DNA of 64,000 nucleotides. It comes from Diabrotica undecimpunctata (lineage: Eukaryota; Arthropoda; Insecta; Coleoptera; Chrysomelidae). Shown one piece after another: positions 60,961-64,000 of this stretch. The stretch covers positions 81,671,943-81,735,942 of the forward strand of contig NC_092806.1 in NCBI RefSeq assembly GCF_040954645.1, read 5' to 3'. The position numbers and the translations under genes were made by a program. Below the pieces are notes generated by a model. It searched no databases and was not told the DNA's origin. It saw nothing but the letters and a program-made list of their open reading frames with translations. How positions within the stretch are numbered: position 1 is the stretch's first letter; each line of letters opens with the position of its first letter.

Positions 60961-61650
60961 TCTGAACGTCCCGATCAGCAACTGTATATGTAGGCCCAGG
61001 ATAGCGCAATCTATCGTACTCTCCAGCTCTGCCTAAACCCCTAAGAACAAATAACAGTCTACTGTCTTTGAAAGACACGATCTCTTTGGGTTAATGCTAC
61101 AGTCATTCACATGCCGGTTTCTCGGAAGATCACTTTAAGCATGCTTCTGACAATCTACCAATCCAGATTTTCTAAGGAATAGTCTATCTTCGGTAAAACC
61201 AAATTCTGGATGTCATAATTGCACACGATTTTCTTCAAATTAGTTAGAGCATGCCATATGTCCTCGTAGCTCGCCCTCTCTGTATAAGACTTCCTGGTTA
61301 CTGGTCACCATATATAGCAAATCATCTTCAAAGCACCATCTTCGAATCGCAGTACTCTTCCAACTTAAGGCTGCTGATTTTTTAACTATCCAAGCGACCA
61401 AACTTCTTATTGAATACGGACGATATTCCTTTAGTCATTCTCCAGGTCATGAACAACACAGTGGGCTAGAGAGATTATTTTTAGGAACACTAAATAGATC
61501 CTGCTGAACTTCTGGGGCCATGCCGAATCTTCCACTCTTTCGTTTTGCGTAATTTGACATAAATTCCTTAAATCTTGGTAGTTGATAATTTTTGATCTTA
61601 TGTTGACGGGTTCGTGCTTCTTCTGTTTCATTTGAGCTGGCATAAGGTGC
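60961..61650 (-). other. G3 region between pol and 3' LTR
   Basis: No clear protein. It lies downstream of the pol C-terminus and before the polypurine tract, and is probably decayed pol tail or non-coding. Confidence 0.4.
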
Positions 61651-62945
61651 AACACGATTTATGTGAAGATCTTTTGGTTTACCTTAAGGCAATTTCTTAA
61701 TTCGGTATATTACGTAACTTATTCTCTTTTAAATTTCCTAAGGACCTTCCAATTGTATTTGCAGTTTAGAAGATAAGCCTCGACGACGTTGTAGATTATA
61801 TAACCAGGCAAGATCAACTACTTCAAAACTTTCATTCTTGCATCGAGAACCATATTGAACTTTCATTCTGTCTCTGGCTAATTGGATGTGTTGTTGAGCA
61901 AGTTCATGAATGTTCTTTATTCTGTTATCGATCTACATACTTTTCACTTGCAACATGTTCTTCGGAAGATCTGCAGCCAAACTCTTGGTCGCTGGGCAAA
62001 CGAACTTAACAATCCAACATCAGTCAGGTTGGAGTCTGGCCTGTAGTTTTATTCAGGGTCGAGCGGTAGGCCATTAGGAATAAATGTATATGCTGGTCTC
62101 AATATCTTTGATGTTCGCATACAACTTTGGAGACGTGTTTACCCATCGCTCTGTTCATCCTTTCGACTATTCCATCTGATTAATGATATAGACGTGTCGT
62201 TCTGATCTGATTGAGGATATAGGCGTGTCGTTCTGATCTTATTGACACCAATTATTTTACAAACGTTTTGGAAGAGGGTTGACTCGAAGTTTCATCCTTG
62301 ATCGAAGTGGATCTCCAAATCGGCTGAAGAATTCTCTAATCAGTATCTCTGCAACGGTAGCAGCTTCTTGATTTGATATCGCCTAGACATCAGTCCATTT
62401 AGTAAAATAATCCACAGCTACCAAGATATATTTATTTTCATCATCCGTTTCTAGAAATGCCCTGCAATATCGATTGCTACTCTTCCATAGGACTACCAAC
62501 TTATACTGTTTTATGGGTGCCCTTTTTTAACCAACTGGACCATTACAGGTTGTACACAGAGTCTTAGTAATACCAAAGTGTCCACCTAATGCGCCGTCAT
62601 GCAACGGACGCAATACTTCTAACACTTTGCTTTTAGGTACAATCAACTAAAGCTTAGATTCTGTACCATCATCGTTCTCAAAGCTTCTATACACACGATC
62701 ATCTTTTCGTACCAAGCAATTTCATTTGCTCCAGTAGGACTTGACTTCTGGATTACCAGAAGTCTTGCTTAGAACTACTAATGTCTTGCCAAGAAAGTCT
62801 ACCACCACGACGCATCCCATTAAATACTCTTTTTGTACATGGATTATCTGCTTGGGCGTCTTGTAGTTGTTGAGGCTGCCATTGATCATTCATAACAGTC
62901 GTTCGTCCCACGGGGCAAATAGTTTCCTCGAATTTATTACAGTGA
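61651..62945 (-). pseudogene. G3 integrase and pol C-terminus, heavily degraded
   Basis: Minus-strand pieces in order: pre-integrase RGGRLSWQDIS (about 62790); KVLEVLRPLHDGALGGHFGI (62620); catalytic region RVAIDIAGHF and NKYILVAVDYFTKWTDV (62470-62390); EAATVAEILIREFFSRFGDP (62360); then a C-terminal GPY/F-like part, VDLAWLYNLQRRRGLSSKLQ and LQLEGP (61830-61740), and KPKDLHINRVAPYASS (61670). Several stops and shifts. RT and RNase H are absent, the gag joining this part directly near 62945. Confidence 0.8.
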
Positions 62946-64000
62946 TTACAATTTGCACTGCATGACTGTCTCCAAAAAGGCATCAGCATTTGAATGAACT
63001 CTTCTAGTCCCATGTTCGATCTGTTTTAGTTTTATGACTGTTGTATTATTTTCTACCAACTTACGGCGAATGTGACCTACGTCGCCATTATTCCAAGATC
63101 TGGGCTCTCGTCCCCCTGGAATCGTGTTACGAACTATTTTCCGTGAGATTTTCTCCAGATGTTTTTCGTTTTGTTCATCGTCTTCTTCAGACGTTCGTAC
63201 TCGATAGCTCCCTGAAGCTTGACTAGCTGTTTCGTGTTCCAAGACAATGGCGAGCGTTTTTGCTAGTCGTAAAGCTTTCTGTAGTTCATTGTCTCTCAAC
63301 CCATTGACGAAGGTATCTACAGCAATTTCTTCCAATATGTTATCTGGTGCCTCAGGATAACCCTACCGCGCTCTACGAGCGACATCTGCTTCACACTCTT
63401 GCAAATTCTCACTTGCTCGTTGAATTCTATTTCTTATATGTACTTTGTAGACTTATTGTAGATGGGCATCTCCATGGGCTTTTTTTAGTCGAGTGAACAA
63501 GGTCTCATAACATTTTTCTTGATCTTTAGGAATCGATCTTAGGATATCCGCAGCATCGCCTTGTAAAGCAGCAGTCAAGAAAACAGCCTTTTCTTGTTCG
63601 GTACAATAATTGGCTGTCGCAGTAGCTTTAAATTTTCTAAAATATATGGACCAAGAAAACTTCCCATCAAATGGTGGCAATTTAAATCTCATATGATGTG
63701 TCATTTCATCTCTCGGTGATTTTTTTTTCACTACAGGATGTAAAACTACTACATTAACTGATAGTGGCATTTTCGTATTGGTTATCGTGCCCTCTAACTG
63801 TTTGATCTTCTCTTCTACCTTATCGAATGTTCTAGAAACTTTTTCAAATTTCTCATTGTTCTGTCTACATACTTCTTTAATTATTTGAGAAGTTTCATCA
63901 AATCTTTTGGAAATATTTTCAGAAGTTTCCTCAATTATTTGAGAAGCATTTCCAAATATCTTGTCCAATCTTCTAGAAACATTTTCGAATCTGTCATTCT
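62946..64000 (-). pseudogene. G3 gag (extends beyond the window edge)
   Basis: Coiled-coil start (63968, MDKIFGNASQIIEETSENIS, with SQIIEE repeats), then RFKLPPFDGKFSWSIYFRKF, AVFLTAALQGDAADILRSIP, a frame break near 63440, and VDTFVNGLRDNELQKALRLA (63320). It ends at a Cys/His region (CSANCNHCNK) that may be zinc-knuckle remnant. Same family as the G2 gag. The 5' LTR would lie to the right of the window. Confidence 0.82.

Overview
This is an AT-rich eukaryotic window, almost certainly from an insect with a large, repeat-rich genome. A beetle is my best guess, from the mix of repeat families rather than any single diagnostic gene. Nearly all of it is transposable elements, many nested inside one another. 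There is no bacterial organisation (no operons, ribosome binding sites or CRISPR). The only host-gene sequence I recognise is one terminal exon of a divergent casein kinase 2 alpha (CK2-alpha)-like protein (51.4-51.7 kb, minus).

Layout: 0-9.4 kb holds an LTR fragment, TA microsatellites, and a broken minus-strand gene of an insect repeat-encoded protein family (SDNCPGQNRN / HTQNE motifs). A hAT element (1955-4324) is inserted in it with an 8-bp target duplication. A 1,257-bp block of this hAT/gene junction is repeated at 6841-8097. At 9.6 kb there is a 5'-truncated RTE-like LINE tail. From 10.4 to 18 kb lies a jockey-like LINE (LINE B, minus), split by a second LINE (LINE A, 11348-14185). The 5' end of LINE B forms one arm of a 1.14-kb inverted repeat (17235-18378 / 20660-21804) that flanks a Penelope-like element (PLE) ORF with reverse transcriptase (RT) and a GIY-YIG endonuclease. 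From 21.8 to 27 kb is a minus-strand Ty3/gypsy-like element (G1) with LTRs, primer binding site (PBS), gag and truncated pol. From 27 to 31 kb are fragments of an RTE-like LINE, a BEL/Pao gag, a P-element-like transposase and another LINE tail.

33321-40748 is a complete errantivirus-type element (two 217-bp LTRs, 4-bp duplication CCTG, gag, pol, env, candidate splice sites for env), inactivated by small lesions. 41007-47479 is a mariner-like element with about 330-bp terminal inverted repeats (TIRs). It contains a near-full-length jockey-like LINE (LINE C, 42665-47162), which itself contains an RTE-like tail (46103-46276). At 48.2 kb is a LINE RT fragment (LINE D). At 50.5-51.3 kb is an unusual CGAAAAAC-rich repeat block with reversed strand polarity. 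From 52 to 64 kb are two related gypsy elements facing each other (52076-55280 plus; about 60.9-64 kb minus), an RTE-like insertion, a decayed hAT element with CTTGGT arrays, a tRNA-like segment, and a PIF/Harbinger deletion derivative.

Nothing here looks like a working multi-gene system. The interest lies in nested insertions with intact target duplications, palindromes whose ends coincide with rearrangement breakpoints, repeated use of (TA)n tracts as element boundaries, and the divergent kinase exon. Clade names for the LINEs and the host guess are inference from motifs. No database search was possible.
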